A stretch of DNA of 64,000 bases from assembly GCF_039532215.1 (NCBI RefSeq), contig NZ_BAAARN010000001.1:1349942-1413941 (forward strand), in the 5' to 3' direction. The notes under the pieces were generated by a model that had not been told where the DNA came from, did not search any database, and saw nothing but the letters and a program-made list of their open reading frames with translations. Positions 8,780 through 16,220 of this stretch are shown here, in pieces (positions within the stretch are counted from its first letter, which is position 1; each line of letters opens with the position of its first letter). A program made the position numbers and the translations under genes. The stretch is from Pedococcus aerophilus. Its GTDB lineage: Bacteria > Actinomycetota > Actinomycetes > Actinomycetales > Dermatophilaceae.

Positions 8780-9430
8780 ATGTACCTGCGCAGAGTCAGC
8801 TCCGCCGTCGTCGCCGCCGCACTGGCGACCACCCTGCTCGCCCCCGCGGCGAGCGCAGCACCGACCTCCACGGCCCCCACGGGGACGAAGAGCCTGGCTG
8901 CGGTGCTCACCGCGGACGGCGACACCTTCGACCGCAACTGGTACGACTACGACATCCTCACCGAGGCCGTCCTCGCGGTGCTCGCGGCCAAGCCCGACAG
9001 CCCCGTCAAGGTGCTCACCGACGGCTCGGTCCCCCTGACGGCCTTCCTGCCCAACGACCGCGCGTTCCAGGTGCTCGTCGCCGACCTCACGAAGAAGTGG
9101 CCGACCTCGGAGAAGGCCACCTTCACCACGCTTGCCGGCGCCGTCGGCATCGACGCGATCGAGAGCGTCCTGCTCTACCACGTCGTCCCCGGCGCGACGA
9201 TCGACTCGGGTGCGGCCCTCAAGGCCGATGGGGCGAAGCTCGCCACCGCCCTGCCGGGCGCCTCCATCACGGTGGACGTCATCTCGGCGCGCTTCAAGCT
9301 CGTCGTCCTGCGCGACAACGACAGGAACGACCTGAACCCCCTGCTCAACCCGCGAGCCCTGGACATCAACAAGGGCAACAAGCAGATCGCGCACGGCATC
9401 GTCCTCGTGCTCCGCCCGATCGACCTCTGA
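8780..9430 (+). CDS. Secreted fasciclin (FAS1) domain protein
   Basis: 216 residues with a Sec signal peptide ending near AAPAASAAPTS. A single FAS1 domain follows, with the conserved FLPNDRAFQVLV block and a second block around VESVLLYHVVPGATIDSG. FAS1 domains mediate adhesion at the cell surface or matrix. Strong GGAGG ribosome site 7 nt before the ATG. It heads a same-strand group with a DUF4397 protein, a class F sortase and a sigma/anti-sigma pair. Mycobacterial MPT70/MPT83 are FAS1 proteins controlled by SigK, so this is probably a target of the sigma factor here (inference). No LPxTG anchor is visible. Confidence 0.9.
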   Translation: MYLRRVSSAVVAAALATTLLAPAASAAPTSTAPTGTKSLAAVLTADGDTFDRNWYDYDILTEAVLAVLAAKPDSPVKVLTDGSVPLTAFLPNDRAFQVLVADLTKKWPTSEKATFTTLAGAVGIDAIESVLLYHVVPGATIDSGAALKADGAKLATALPGASITVDVISARFKLVVLRDNDRNDLNPLLNPRALDINKGNKQIAHGIVLVLRPIDL

Positions 9431-9471
9431 CCCCCGACCGTCACCTCCGTCATCACAGACAAGGACCCATC

Positions 9472-10284
9472 ATGAAGACCACCCGCATCCTCGCCGTGGC
9501 CGTGCTGGCTGTGGCCGCGACCGGTGTCGCCCTGCCCGCCCAAGCGGCCGACGACGCCACCGTGACCGTGGTGCACGGCATCCCCGGCTCCACCGTCGAC
9601 GTCTACGCCAACGGTGAAGAGCTGCTCGCCGACTTCGAGCCGGGCACCGTCACCGACCCCGTGACCCTCCCGGCCGGGCAGTACGACCTCAAGGTCACGG
9701 CGGCGAACGCCGGGGCCGACGGCGACGCCGTCGTCGAGGCCAACGACGTCACCGTTCCCGCCGGGGCGAACGTCTCGGTCGTCGCGCACCTCACCGCCGA
9801 GGGCGAGCCGGCCCTCACGCCGTTCGTCAACGACGTCTCCAAGGTCGCTGCCGGCCAGGCCCGCCTCACCGTCCGCCACACGGCCGCCGCCCCCGCGGTG
9901 GACGTGCGCGCCAACGGTGACGCGGCGTTCGAGGGCCTGACCAACCCGAAGGAGGCCAAGGCCGACCTCCCCGCCGGGACGATCAGCGCCGACGTCACCC
10001 TCGCCGGCACCGACACCGTGGCCATCGGCCCGACCGACGTGAAGCTCACGGAGGGCACCAACACCATCGTCTACGCCTACGGCAGCGCCGAGGACGACAG
10101 CCTCGCCCTCGCCGTGCAGACGATCTCGGGCCTGCACTCCTCGCCCGGCTCGGTCCCCGCCGGCTCCGGCGGCCAGGCCGCGCTCGCGACGGACCTGTCC
10201 CGTATGGCGCTCGTGGGCTCGGCCGCGCTGGTGGCCGGCGCGCTCGTCCTGGTCCGCCGTCGTCCCGGCACCGTCCGGGCCTGA
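9472..10284 (+). CDS. Secreted DUF4397 domain protein with C-terminal membrane anchor
   Basis: 270 residues. A signal peptide ends at LPAQAADDA. Two DUF4397 beta-sandwich repeats follow, recognisable from VTVVHGIPGSTVDVYANGE and LTVRHTAAAPAVDVRANGD. A Gly/Ser linker leads to a hydrophobic segment (MALVGSAALVAGALVLV) and a basic RRRPGTVRA tail. The layout is that of a sortase substrate, but the sorting pentapeptide is not a clean LPxTG. AAGxLP-type or LPAGSGG-like variants were looked for; only VPAGSGG is seen before the helix. Lies between a FAS1 protein and a class F sortase, so surface display is likely. Confidence 0.85.
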   Translation: MKTTRILAVAVLAVAATGVALPAQAADDATVTVVHGIPGSTVDVYANGEELLADFEPGTVTDPVTLPAGQYDLKVTAANAGADGDAVVEANDVTVPAGANVSVVAHLTAEGEPALTPFVNDVSKVAAGQARLTVRHTAAAPAVDVRANGDAAFEGLTNPKEAKADLPAGTISADVTLAGTDTVAIGPTDVKLTEGTNTIVYAYGSAEDDSLALAVQTISGLHSSPGSVPAGSGGQAALATDLSRMALVGSAALVAGALVLVRRRPGTVRA

Positions 10285-10329
10285 GCGGACAGCAGCGGGA
10301 CAGACCGAGCCGAGCAGGAGACCACCGGG

Positions 10330-11058
10330 ATGTCCGTGAACGGAACGCGCGGGAGGGTGGCGGCCGCGGTGGCTGCCGCCCTCCTCGCGGGTGCCCTCAC
10401 GACCTGGGCGACGCGGCCGGCTGCGGTCGACGACCCCGGGGACCTGCGGCGGGCGAGCAGCGAGAGCACGGCGCCGCGCGCCATACCGGGCTCTCAGTCC
10501 GTGGCCCCGTCGGGTCAGGTCACCACCTCGTCCGCCACCGGCACCCCTATGCCGTCCGGCACCTCTGAACCGGCGCCGTCCCCCGCCCCCTCCCGGGGGG
10601 CGGCGTCCGTGCCCGCGGCACCGACCCGGGTGGTGGTCCCGCGGCTCGGCGCGCGGATGGCCGTCGCCCCTGTCGGCGTGGACCGGCTGGGCGCCATGAC
10701 CATCCCCGAGGACCCCCGGGTCGCGGGGTGGTACCGCTTCGGGGCGGCTCCGGGCGGTGGTGCGGGAGCCACGGTCCTGGCGGCGCACGTCGACGACAGC
10801 GAGTACGGGACCGGTCCGCTGGCCCGGCTGCAGACGCTGCGGAAGGGTGACGCCGTGAGTGTCACCGCGGGACGCACGGTGCACCGCTACCGGGTGACCT
10901 CGGTGCTGCGCCTGGCCAAGGGCGAGCTGGACACCGACGAGCTGTTCGACCGTGGCGGGCCCCCGCGGCTGCACCTCGTGACCTGCGGGGGCAGGTTCGA
11001 CCGGGCGACCGGGCACTACGAGGACAACGTCGTGGTCGTCGCGACACCGGTGGGCTGA
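10330..11058 (+). CDS. Class F sortase
   Basis: 242-residue membrane-anchored transpeptidase. N-terminal helix (residues 9-27) and a long Ser/Pro/Ala-rich linker to about residue 97 precede the sortase beta-barrel. The catalytic His153 lies in LAAHVDDS and Cys219 in LVTCGGRFD. The catalytic Arg is not assigned with certainty: the usual position near the YxDNVVV strand reads YEDN, and Arg222 or Arg226 are alternatives. Class F sortases are typical of Actinobacteria. AGGAG ribosome site upstream. The probable clients are the two secreted proteins encoded just before it. Confidence 0.9.
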   Translation: MSVNGTRGRVAAAVAAALLAGALTTWATRPAAVDDPGDLRRASSESTAPRAIPGSQSVAPSGQVTTSSATGTPMPSGTSEPAPSPAPSRGAASVPAAPTRVVVPRLGARMAVAPVGVDRLGAMTIPEDPRVAGWYRFGAAPGGGAGATVLAAHVDDSEYGTGPLARLQTLRKGDAVSVTAGRTVHRYRVTSVLRLAKGELDTDELFDRGGPPRLHLVTCGGRFDRATGHYEDNVVVVATPVG

Positions 11059-11063
11059 CCGCC

Positions 11064-11651
11064 GTGACTACAGTGGAAGGCGTGTTGGCCCTGGACGAGC
11101 TGGTCGCGGAGCAGGACGACCTCGCCGCCCGGTTCGTGTCCGGCTCGCGCGAGGCCCTCGCCGAGGTCTACGCGCGGTGGTCGGCCCTCGTCTACACCGT
11201 GGCCCTGCGGGCCCTCGACGACGCCCACGACGCCGAGGACGTCACGCAGCAGGTCTTCGTGTCGGCGTGGGGTAGCCGGCACACGCTTCGTCCGCGCGAG
11301 GGCGCCCTGCCCGGGTGGCTCATCGGCATCACGCGCCACCGGATCGCCGACGTCCGCACCCAGCGCTACCGTCGGGCCCGCAACGTCGCCGCCGTGGCCG
11401 CGCTGGCCCCCGAGGTCGGCTCGCCGCCGACCGAGGCCGACATCGCGCAACGGCTGCTCGTCGCCCACGAGGTCGACCGCCTGGGCGAACCGCGGGCCAG
11501 CGTGCTCCGAATGGCGTTCATCGAGGACCTCCCCCAGGAGGAGATCGCCCGCCGGCTGGACCTGCCGCTGGGCACCGTCAAGAGCCACGTCCGCCGCGGA
11601 CTGGTGCAGCTGCGCAACCGACTGGAGGAGGTGGACGATGTCGCACCTTGA
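11064..11651 (+). CDS. sigK: ECF-type RNA polymerase sigma factor, SigK-like
   Basis: 195 residues with sigma region 2 (about 22-90, including DDAHDAEDVTQQVF and the GWLIGITRHRIAD segment) and region 4 (about 135-190, with QEEIARRLDLPLGTVKSHVR as the helix-turn-helix). Starts 5 nt after the sortase; GTG at 11064 or 11073 are both possible. Its 3' end overlaps the anti-sigma start by 14 nt, which favours equal synthesis of the pair. The SigK assignment rests on the RskA-like partner and the FAS1 neighbour, not on an alignment. Confidence 0.85.
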   Translation: MTTVEGVLALDELVAEQDDLAARFVSGSREALAEVYARWSALVYTVALRALDDAHDAEDVTQQVFVSAWGSRHTLRPREGALPGWLIGITRHRIADVRTQRYRRARNVAAVAALAPEVGSPPTEADIAQRLLVAHEVDRLGEPRASVLRMAFIEDLPQEEIARRLDLPLGTVKSHVRRGLVQLRNRLEEVDDVAP

Positions 11652-12390
11652 CGAGGAGACCTTGGCCGGGTTCGCGTTCGGCGACACCGACGCCGCCACC
11701 GACGACCTGGCCCACGTGTCCACCTGCGCCACGTGCAGCGCCACGGTGGCCGAGCTCCGCAGGGTGGCCGCCGCCGTGGCGACCTCGCCCCGGCGGGCCG
11801 ACCTGGCGACTCCCCCGGCAGGGCTGTTCGACCGGATCGAAGCCCAGATCGACGACGAGGAGCGACGCGGCGACCTGCCTGCGCACGACGTCCTCGGACA
11901 GCCGCGTGCCACGGCGACGCAGGCCCCTCGCGTCCGACGACCGCGGCGACGGTGGGCGCCTGCCGCCTGGGCCGGTGGCGCGGCTGCTGCGGGCATCGCC
12001 ATCGGGCTCCTTGCGGGGTACGCCGTCTGGAACGAGCCCACTCCTCCCGCTCCCGTGGAGGTCGCCAGCACCCAGCTCGACACCCTCGACACCCAGCAGT
12101 GGCTGGGTCGGGCCACGCTGCTGCGCGAGGACGACGACACCGAGCTGCTGTCGGTCAGCACCGAGCGTCTCGACGCCGGGTCGGGGTACCTCGAGGTGTG
12201 GCTGATCAACCGCGACGGGAAGCGGATGGTGTCGCTGGGCGTGCTGCGGGCCGACGGTCGGTCCTCGTTCCCGGTCACGCAGCAGCTCCTGGACGAGGGG
12301 TACGTCATCGTCGACATCTCCCGCGAGGGGTTCGACGACAAGCCCGAGCACTCGGGCGACAGCCTGGTCCGGGGGACGTTGCGGAGCTGA
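11638..12390 (+). CDS. rskA: Anti-sigma factor, RskA family
   Basis: 250-residue membrane anti-sigma factor. The N-terminal zinc-binding motif His26-x3-Cys30-x2-Cys33 is present. A basic stretch (RPRRRW) leads to one transmembrane helix (about 108-131). The outer RskA domain has STERLDAGSGYLEVWLINRD and YVIVDISREGFDDKPEHSGDS, the family signature. It would hold the sigma factor at the membrane until regulated proteolysis releases it. A GGAGGAGG ribosome site lies inside the sigma gene. Confidence 0.9.
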   Translation: MSHLDEETLAGFAFGDTDAATDDLAHVSTCATCSATVAELRRVAAAVATSPRRADLATPPAGLFDRIEAQIDDEERRGDLPAHDVLGQPRATATQAPRVRRPRRRWAPAAWAGGAAAAGIAIGLLAGYAVWNEPTPPAPVEVASTQLDTLDTQQWLGRATLLREDDDTELLSVSTERLDAGSGYLEVWLINRDGKRMVSLGVLRADGRSSFPVTQQLLDEGYVIVDISREGFDDKPEHSGDSLVRGTLRS

Positions 12391-12405
12391 CCCTGCGAGT
12401 GCCGC

Positions 12406-12609
12406 TCAGACGTCGAGCTTGCCCATGCTGGGCAGGGCCAGGACGGTCGGGACGGCGGCGACGCGCACCTGCGGTGGCGCGTGCAGGGCCTCGACGGCCG
12501 CCCCCGTGCGGGTGACGGGCACGGAGAGCGCGGCGGCGATCACCACGGCGGTGGTGAGGCCGCGGGGGCTCAGCAGTGGACGGTGGAGGGTGGCAGCAGC
12601 GAGGTTCAT
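12406..12609 (-). CDS. Small hypothetical exported or membrane protein
   Basis: 67 residues from the ATG at 12609. The sequence has a hydrophobic stretch (residues 18-30, GLTTAVVIAAALS) that could be a signal peptide or a membrane helix, and no cysteines. No family recognised. It is transcribed towards rskA, with 15 nt between stops. The frame stays open far upstream, but the upstream part is low-complexity and overlaps the HNH gene, so only the short form is proposed. It may not be a real gene. Confidence 0.35.
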   Translation of the reverse strand: MNLAAATLHRPLLSPRGLTTAVVIAAALSVPVTRTGAAVEALHAPPQVRVAAVPTVLALPSMGKLDV

Positions 12610-12673
12610 GGGACCACCGTGGTGGTCACCGCTGGCGAGCCCGTATGGCGCCGCTGTGGGCTCCCTATGACCG

Positions 12674-13729
12674 TCACCGCTCGCAGACGAGCCCGTCGTC
12701 GTCGCGGTCCTGGTACCAGTCGTACTCGGGGTCGGCGCCACGACGGTACGGGCCGTACCCGGCGGCGTTCGCCTCACGGCAGGTCCCGAACCGTGGATCC
12801 GTTTCGGAGCTTCGGGTCTTCGTGCCGGAAGGGGTGGGGCTGGCGGCTGCACGGGTCGGTGCAGGCCCGGTTGTGACGCGGCCCCCGCCGAGCGGGACGG
12901 ACGCCGACGCCCTGGGCAGCGCCTGGCCCGGGCAGCTGCTGAGCACCCGGATCACCGCATCTCGCTCGGCCGCCGTGACCCACAGGCCGTAGCGGTGCTT
13001 CACCGCCACCTGGCGGGCGACGTAGGAGCAACGGACCGCCTTGCGGGGCGGCAGCCAGGTCGCGGCGTCGCCGTCACCCTTGCGGGCGTTGGTCGGGCCG
13101 TCGACGGCGAGGAGGTTCAACGGGTCGTTGGCGAAAGCAGTGCGGCGAGCGGTCGACCACTGCTGGGCGCCCTTCTGCCACGCGTCGGAGAGCGCGACGA
13201 CGTGGTCGACCTGCACTGCGCTCGAGGTGCCGGAACCCCTGACGAAGCCGATCTTCTTCCCGGTGTAGGGGTCGAGGAGGGTGCCGGTGAGGACGAGGCA
13301 GCCGTTGGTGCCTGCCTTGAGCGTGAAGGGTGCGAGGTCGCGGCGCAGGATGTCGTTGCGGGTGTCGCAGCCGTTGCGGTCGGTGTCGGCCCACGCCTGG
13401 CCGAACTCGCCGCGGTCGTAGCCCGTCATTGGCGCACGCCCCTTGACCCGGAGCACGGCCAGGGTCGTGACGGCCGTGCCGGGGCGGACCGTCGTGGTGG
13501 GTGCCGAGGGACGCGGGGCCGGCTCCGGTGAGGTGGTCGACGCAGGCCCGGTCGTCCCCGCCGGGACGGCTGAGGCGGCGGTGGGCTGGCGCCCCTCGGG
13601 GTCCACGGAGCCGGTCAGCGTGGAGAAGGCCGGGGAGTCGGCGTTCGCCGGCATGCACCCCGAGGTCGTGGCGACCAGCAGGACGAGCCCGGCGAACGCG
13701 GGCCAGCAGGAGTCGGGACGGCGAATCAT
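12674..13729 (-). CDS. Lipoprotein with HNH nuclease (DUF1524) and excalibur domains
   Basis: 351 residues from the ATG at 13729; a GTG five codons earlier is an alternative. Lipobox ATTSGC near residue 25 predicts a lipoprotein. A Thr/Pro/Ala linker precedes the DUF1524 nuclease domain with the catalytic VQVDHVVALSDAW segment, FANDPLNLLAV and KGDGDAATWLPP. A second linker leads to a C-terminal excalibur calcium-binding motif (DRDDDGLVCE). Such secreted nucleases are common in Actinobacteria and may serve nutrient scavenging or competition. No immunity gene is evident beside it. Confidence 0.85.
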   Translation of the reverse strand: MIRRPDSCWPAFAGLVLLVATTSGCMPANADSPAFSTLTGSVDPEGRQPTAASAVPAGTTGPASTTSPEPAPRPSAPTTTVRPGTAVTTLAVLRVKGRAPMTGYDRGEFGQAWADTDRNGCDTRNDILRRDLAPFTLKAGTNGCLVLTGTLLDPYTGKKIGFVRGSGTSSAVQVDHVVALSDAWQKGAQQWSTARRTAFANDPLNLLAVDGPTNARKGDGDAATWLPPRKAVRCSYVARQVAVKHRYGLWVTAAERDAVIRVLSSCPGQALPRASASVPLGGGRVTTGPAPTRAAASPTPSGTKTRSSETDPRFGTCREANAAGYGPYRRGADPEYDWYQDRDDDGLVCER

Positions 13730-13859
13730 GAGCAGGCACAGCACTTTCGAGGGGGGATCCTCACCGTACGTGCTGCCTCGTCACCGACCCGCCAGACCCG
13801 GACAAGCCTGGCCGAAGAGACGAGGGTGCGCTGGCCCTGCTGGCCCGGCTCGGGTCGGG

Positions 13860-14504
13860 TCAGGCGGGGTGCACGGCGTAGTCGATGGGCTTGCAAGTCC
13901 CGCCGTTGGACTTCTCAGCCGAGCACGCGGTCAGGCCGACGTGCAGGTCCATCTCGGCACGCACCGTGAACCGGTCTCCGGCGGTCGAGGTCGGGGGGTC
14001 GATGTGCAGCTCCCCCGAGGGCTCGGGCCAGACGTTCATGAAGATGTTCAGGGTCGTGGTCACCATGTCCGGGGTGACCCCGAACGGCGCCAGGCCGGTC
14101 ACGAGGTTCTCCAGGCAGCTGGGGTGGTAGGCGCCCTCGAACTCCGGGTAGAGCAGGTCGAAGGTCTGCTGGCTGCACGGGGTGAGCAGGAAGTCGTGCC
14201 GCCCGCAGGTGTCCTCGACCACCGTGAGCATCGGGGTGCTCCGGTTGCTGTAGAGCGTGTGACCGGTCGTGAGGAAGATCGTGTTGGCGAAGTCGATGGT
14301 GCGCCCACTCGACAACCACTCGGCGTGGTCGTCCGCGCTGAAGCAGAACAGGTCGCTCACCTGGCCGCCCGTCGGGTCGACGACGGTCAGCTGCTCGCCC
14401 GCGCGCAGCAGGAACCCTGTCCCCGTCTGCGGCGCCAACCGCTGGAGCCCGGCGGCGGCCTCCCGGGTGTCGCCGGCCTGCGTGGGGCTGTCCTTCGGGC
14501 TCAC
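13860..14504 (-). CDS. DUF1989 (urea carboxylase-associated family) protein
   Basis: 214 residues of the DUF1989/UAAP family. Conserved blocks seen are VSDLFCFSADD, DTCGRHDFLLTPCS and the C-terminal CSAEKSNGGTCKPIDY; the conserved Cys and His residues suggest a metal site. Family members accompany guanidine/urea carboxylases, and their exact role is unsettled. The start overlaps the stop of the YqcI-family gene in an ATGA-type 4-nt overlap, so the two are translated together. No carboxylase lies in the window. Function therefore remains open. Confidence 0.85.
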   Translation of the reverse strand: MSPKDSPTQAGDTREAAAGLQRLAPQTGTGFLLRAGEQLTVVDPTGGQVSDLFCFSADDHAEWLSSGRTIDFANTIFLTTGHTLYSNRSTPMLTVVEDTCGRHDFLLTPCSQQTFDLLYPEFEGAYHPSCLENLVTGLAPFGVTPDMVTTTLNIFMNVWPEPSGELHIDPPTSTAGDRFTVRAEMDLHVGLTACSAEKSNGGTCKPIDYAVHPA

Positions 14505-15241
14505 GGGGTCTCCTCGTCGAAGTTCACTGGGGCGGCCCAGTCGGTGGGCACCGCTCGGCCGGAGTACTGCCGGGCCTCGGAGCCGGCCCCGTGGTCGGCG
14601 ACCATGGGGTTGACGTCGCCCTGCAGGGCGGTGTCCCGCCGTCGGATGGTGTCACGCATCCGCTCGAAGCGGTCGGACGCGCGCAGGTCCTCGAACTGCT
14701 GGTGCAGGTTGAAGACCAGGGTGGGCAGCGGTGTCCGGCGGGCGATCCTCGAGGCGGCCGGGTGCAGGCCGACCACGAAGTACGCGGTCCCGGCGACGCT
14801 GAAGGCGAAGTGCGGGTTGCCGGGGTCGTCCGACACCTGCGGGTTCCAGGGTTGGCGGTCGGCCTCGTGCAGCTTCTCGAGCTGGCGCCACAGGAGCGAC
14901 TCGAACTGCCCCTCGTCGTCGACCACCGTGTCCGGGAAGACCGCCACGAGCGAGGCGAACCCCGCCGACTGGTCGGTGTCACGGCCGAAGTCGCGCAGGG
15001 CGTCGTGCAGTCCCCGGGTCGCCTCCTCGGAAGCCATCTCCCCCAGGGCCACGACGGTCGCCCGGTCCCGGTTGAACACCGACCGGGCCCCGAGGCAGGG
15101 GTAGTCGGGGTGCAGCACCATCGACTCGAGCGCACCGTCGACCTCGAGGGGGTCGCGGCGGTCCGGGTCCTCGGCGAGGTCCCGGGTGAGCTGCAGGAGG
15201 GTCGGCTCGTCGGCACGGACGTCGTGGAGTGCCTCGCTCAC
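14501..15241 (-). CDS. YqcI/YcgG family protein, probable heme enzyme
   Basis: 246 residues, GTG start. Family landmarks are DYPCLGARSVF (Cys49), the NPHFAFSVAGTAYFVVGLHP segment, TLVFNLHQQFEDLR and the C-terminal SEARQYSGR. Characterised relatives include GntA, a heme-dependent N-hydroxylase of a guanidino substrate in guanitoxin synthesis, so an oxidation of a guanidino- or ureido-type compound is possible here (inference by family). Middle gene of a three-gene unit, 2 nt after the hemerythrin stop and overlapping the DUF1989 gene. Confidence 0.85.
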   Translation of the reverse strand: MSEALHDVRADEPTLLQLTRDLAEDPDRRDPLEVDGALESMVLHPDYPCLGARSVFNRDRATVVALGEMASEEATRGLHDALRDFGRDTDQSAGFASLVAVFPDTVVDDEGQFESLLWRQLEKLHEADRQPWNPQVSDDPGNPHFAFSVAGTAYFVVGLHPAASRIARRTPLPTLVFNLHQQFEDLRASDRFERMRDTIRRRDTALQGDVNPMVADHGAGSEARQYSGRAVPTDWAAPVNFDEETP

Positions 15242-15243
15242 GG

Positions 15244-15741
15244 TCAGGAGACCACCGCGTCGACGACCTTCTTCAGCGCACTCGGCTGCGCCGGCGACCG
15301 CGGGGCCGTCTTCTTCGACTCGAGGAGTCGCTCACCGAGCTCGCTGAGCTGCTTGCGTCCCAGCCCTTCGCGCACCTTGGGGAACCAGTCGTTCTCCTCC
15401 TCGTCCATGTGGTGTCGCACGTTCTCGATGAGGACGCTCGTCTTCGCGTGGAACCGCTCGTCCGACGGCTTCATGGGCACCAGCTCCATGACGAGGACGT
15501 CGGCCACGTGGTGCTCCTCGTAGGACTCGAGCACGTCGTCCTCGAGGTCGGGAAGCAGGCGACGCACCTCCGGGTACATCACCTCGTTCTCGATGTACGT
15601 GTGCACCGTGAGGAGCTCGATGCACTTCTTCACGATGGCGCCCTGGCGGGCGGGCGTCGTCGTCGACTTCTCGAACTCGCGGAAGAGCGCTCGGACCTCT
15701 TTGTGGTCGGCTCGCAGGATGGTGATGGCGTCAGTGGACAT
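15244..15741 (-). CDS. Hemerythrin HHE domain protein
   Basis: 165 residues with a hemerythrin-like four-helix bundle. The di-iron ligands are spread over LRADHKEVRAL, HTYIENEVMYPEV, YEEHHVADVL and VRHHMDEEENDWFP. The C-terminal 35 residues are a basic, unstructured tail. Such proteins bind O2 or NO or sense redox state. It leads an operon with the YqcI-family and DUF1989 genes, so it may supply or sense oxygen for that putative oxidation (inference). ATG at 15741 has a modest GGAGCC upstream. Confidence 0.88.
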   Translation of the reverse strand: MSTDAITILRADHKEVRALFREFEKSTTTPARQGAIVKKCIELLTVHTYIENEVMYPEVRRLLPDLEDDVLESYEEHHVADVLVMELVPMKPSDERFHAKTSVLIENVRHHMDEEENDWFPKVREGLGRKQLSELGERLLESKKTAPRSPAQPSALKKVVDAVVS

Positions 15742-15756
15742 GGAGGCTCCAGATGC

Positions 15757-15787
15757 AGAAGGGTCGAGCCACACGGCTCGACCCTTT
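15757..15787 (-). terminator. Terminator hairpin after whiB
   Basis: AAGGGTCGAGCC and GGCTCGACCCTT pair perfectly over 12 bp around ACAC, bounded by A-rich and T-rich bases. It lies between the whiB stop at 15825 and the hemerythrin start at 15741 on the same strand, so it separates the two units. Confidence 0.75.
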
Positions 15788-15824
15788 CTGGCTACCCGCG
15801 ACGTGGCGGGCCAAACACGATCCG

Positions 15825-16127
15825 TCAGACGGCCTCGCCGACGGCGTGCGTGCCCCGACCCATGCGGATGAGCTCGCGCTCCTCCGGGGTGGTGGCGCCC
15901 CAGACGCCGTACGGCTCGCGGACGGCCATGGCGTGCTCGAAGCAGTTCTTGAGGACCGGGCACTCGCGGCACATGGCCTTGGCGCGCTCGTCCCGGCTGA
16001 GTCGACGGTTACCGCGCTCAGCGTCCCCGGCGAAGAACTCGTTCGGGTCGGAGTTGCGGCACGCCCCGTCGACCTGCCAGTCGTAGTTGCTCAACAGGGG
16101 CTGGGGAAGACGCTTGATGCTGGCCAT
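15825..16127 (-). CDS. WhiB-family iron-sulfur transcriptional regulator
   Basis: 100 residues from the ATG at 16127, chosen because AAGGAG lies 8 nt upstream; an in-frame ATG at 16187 would add an implausible leader. The four cluster-ligating cysteines are in GACRN and in CRECPVLKNC. The GVWGATTPEERE turn replaces the usual GVWGG. A short basic and Arg-containing C-terminus may bind DNA, but the WhiB7 AT-hook is absent. WhiB proteins act with the main sigma factor. Divergent from a MerR-type gene across a palindromic, AT-rich intergenic region. Confidence 0.93.
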   Translation of the reverse strand: MASIKRLPQPLLSNYDWQVDGACRNSDPNEFFAGDAERGNRRLSRDERAKAMCRECPVLKNCFEHAMAVREPYGVWGATTPEERELIRMGRGTHAVGEAV

Positions 16128-16160
16128 GGGGTTCTCCTTGCGGCGCTGGTGAAGTGGTTC

Positions 16161-16180
16161 ACAACTTATGCAAAAGTTGT
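16161..16180. promoter_or_regulatory. Palindrome in the whiB-merR intergenic region
   Basis: ACAACTT and AAGTTGT flank ATGCAA. The palindrome covers the predicted whiB -10 box and touches the predicted merR -35 box, so one bound dimer could control both genes. MerR-family autoregulation is common; binding by this MerR is inference. Confidence 0.5.
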
Positions 16181-16191
16181 TCATCATGCAA
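16163..16191 (-). promoter_or_regulatory. Predicted whiB promoter
   Basis: On the minus strand TTGCAT (16191-16186) and TAAGTT (16168-16163) are separated by 17 nt, a good housekeeping-type spacing. Start of transcription would fall about 30 nt before the whiB ATG. Confidence 0.45.
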
Positions 16192-16207
16192 CACCAGTGA
16201 ATAAGTT
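16177..16207 (+). promoter_or_regulatory. Predicted merR promoter with 19-bp spacer
   Basis: TTGTTC (16177-16182) and TAAGTT (16202-16207) are separated by 19 nt, the long spacer typical of MerR-controlled promoters. The predicted transcript would begin only a few bases before the ATG at 16221, giving a near-leaderless message. Confidence 0.4.
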
Positions 16208-16220
16208 CTAGAGTCGAAGC

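Noticed and set aside
7319-9394. 691-codon minus-strand frame over the CNNM and FAS1 genes
   Set aside because: Compositional shadow: spans two clear genes and a gap, with no recognisable motif.
12406-12852. Longer 148-codon reading of the small minus-strand gene
   Set aside because: The upstream part is low-complexity and overlaps the HNH gene; only the 67-codon form has a plausible start and hydrophobic segment.
13860-14504. Assignment of the DUF1989 protein to urea or guanidine carboxylation
   Set aside because: No carboxylase or allophanate hydrolase in the window; family membership alone does not support the role.
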